From Sphingomonadales bacterium (GTDB lineage Bacteria; Pseudomonadota; Alphaproteobacteria; Sphingomonadales; Sphingomonadaceae): a stretch of 13,339 nt of DNA. The notes below the pieces were generated by a model. That model was given only the letters and a program-made list of their open reading frames with translations. It did no database searches and was not told the DNA's origin. A program made the translations under genes and the position numbers. The first letter of the stretch is position 1, and each line of letters starts with the position of its first letter. Positions 13,234 to 13,339 of the stretch are shown here, in pieces. The stretch lies in contig JAFLDC010000029.1 of NCBI GenBank assembly GCA_017302775.1, positions 1-13,339 of the forward strand. The letters are read 5' to 3'.

Positions 13234-13339
13234 TCAGCCGGTCAGCAATGCTTCCCAGGCCGGCGCAAGCGTGGCCGCATCGCCGGTGCCGAACACAAAC
13301 CGGTCAGGCCGGACCAGCACGGCTGGTGCGCCGGTCTTG
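13234..13339 (-). CDS. C-terminal fragment of probable FAD-dependent aromatic hydroxylase
   Basis: Only the last 34 residues before a TGA at 13234-13236 are in the window. They contain APAVLVRPDRFVFG, resembling the C-terminal end (thioredoxin-like domain) of flavin-dependent aromatic ring hydroxylases such as the MhpA/PgaE-type group, where a V-RPD-x-x-V strand is common. The rest of the gene lies beyond the right edge, so cofactor motifs cannot be checked. It reads toward and is 20 bp from the aminotransferase, so the two may be co-transcribed. Confidence 0.55.
   Translation of the reverse strand, partial: KTGAPAVLVRPDRFVFGTGDAATLAPAWEALLTG

Overview
The window is dense, GC-rich (about two-thirds G+C by eye) bacterial DNA with almost no intergenic space, many ATGA-type stop/start overlaps and frequent GTG/TTG starts. 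Codon use and protein flavour suggest an alphaproteobacterium, most likely a sphingomonad (Sphingomonadales). That taxonomic call is inference, since no rRNA or other taxonomic marker is present.

Left block (1-2439, minus strand): a three-gene overlapping operon. It runs from a ketoacyl-synthase III-type condensing enzyme with an intact Cys-His-Asn triad, through an extended SDR/epimerase-type reductase with a TTG start, to a metallo-beta-lactamase-fold hydrolase that leaves the window. A TetR-type regulator (2539-3144) is divergent from it. The AT-rich 99-bp gap between them holds two near-identical 21-bp direct repeats, 22 bp apart, as candidate operators, and a perfect DnaA-box-like 9-mer.

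Centre (3255-12066, plus strand): eight genes, seven junctions overlapping by 1-4 bp or separated by 4 bp, reading as one operon. In order: MoxR-type AAA+ ATPase; an unrecognised 329-aa protein; a 590-aa protein joining an HEIGH zincin-like N-terminus to a C-terminal VWA domain with a complete MIDAS; a radical SAM enzyme with extra C-terminal cysteines; an unrecognised 194-aa helical protein; a PaaK/F390-synthetase-like adenylate-forming enzyme; the PnuC nicotinamide riboside transporter; and a NadR-type NMN adenylyltransferase/ribosylnicotinamide kinase. The Shine-Dalgarno and GTG start of the first gene lie inside a strong 42-nt hairpin. The first six genes look like an uncharacterised MoxR-VWA system coupled to radical SAM and carboxylate-activation chemistry. 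The last two form a coherent NAD salvage pair (import and phosphorylation of nicotinamide riboside, then adenylation).

Right edge (12050-13339, minus strand): a fold-type I aminotransferase, convergent with and overlapping the nadR-like gene by 17 bp, preceded by the C-terminal end of what is probably an FAD-dependent aromatic hydroxylase. This block looks like ordinary metabolism unrelated to the centre.

Working model (inference): the divergent KAS III/SDR/MBL operon and the MoxR-VWA/radical SAM/adenylation operon may be one functional locus. In it, a small-molecule or acyl product is made and a dedicated AAA+/VWA machine matures or remodels a client. No product, client or phenotype can be read from sequence alone. 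No RNA genes, CRISPR arrays, insertion sequences or phage genes were seen, and no stretch over 300 bases lacks a gene.
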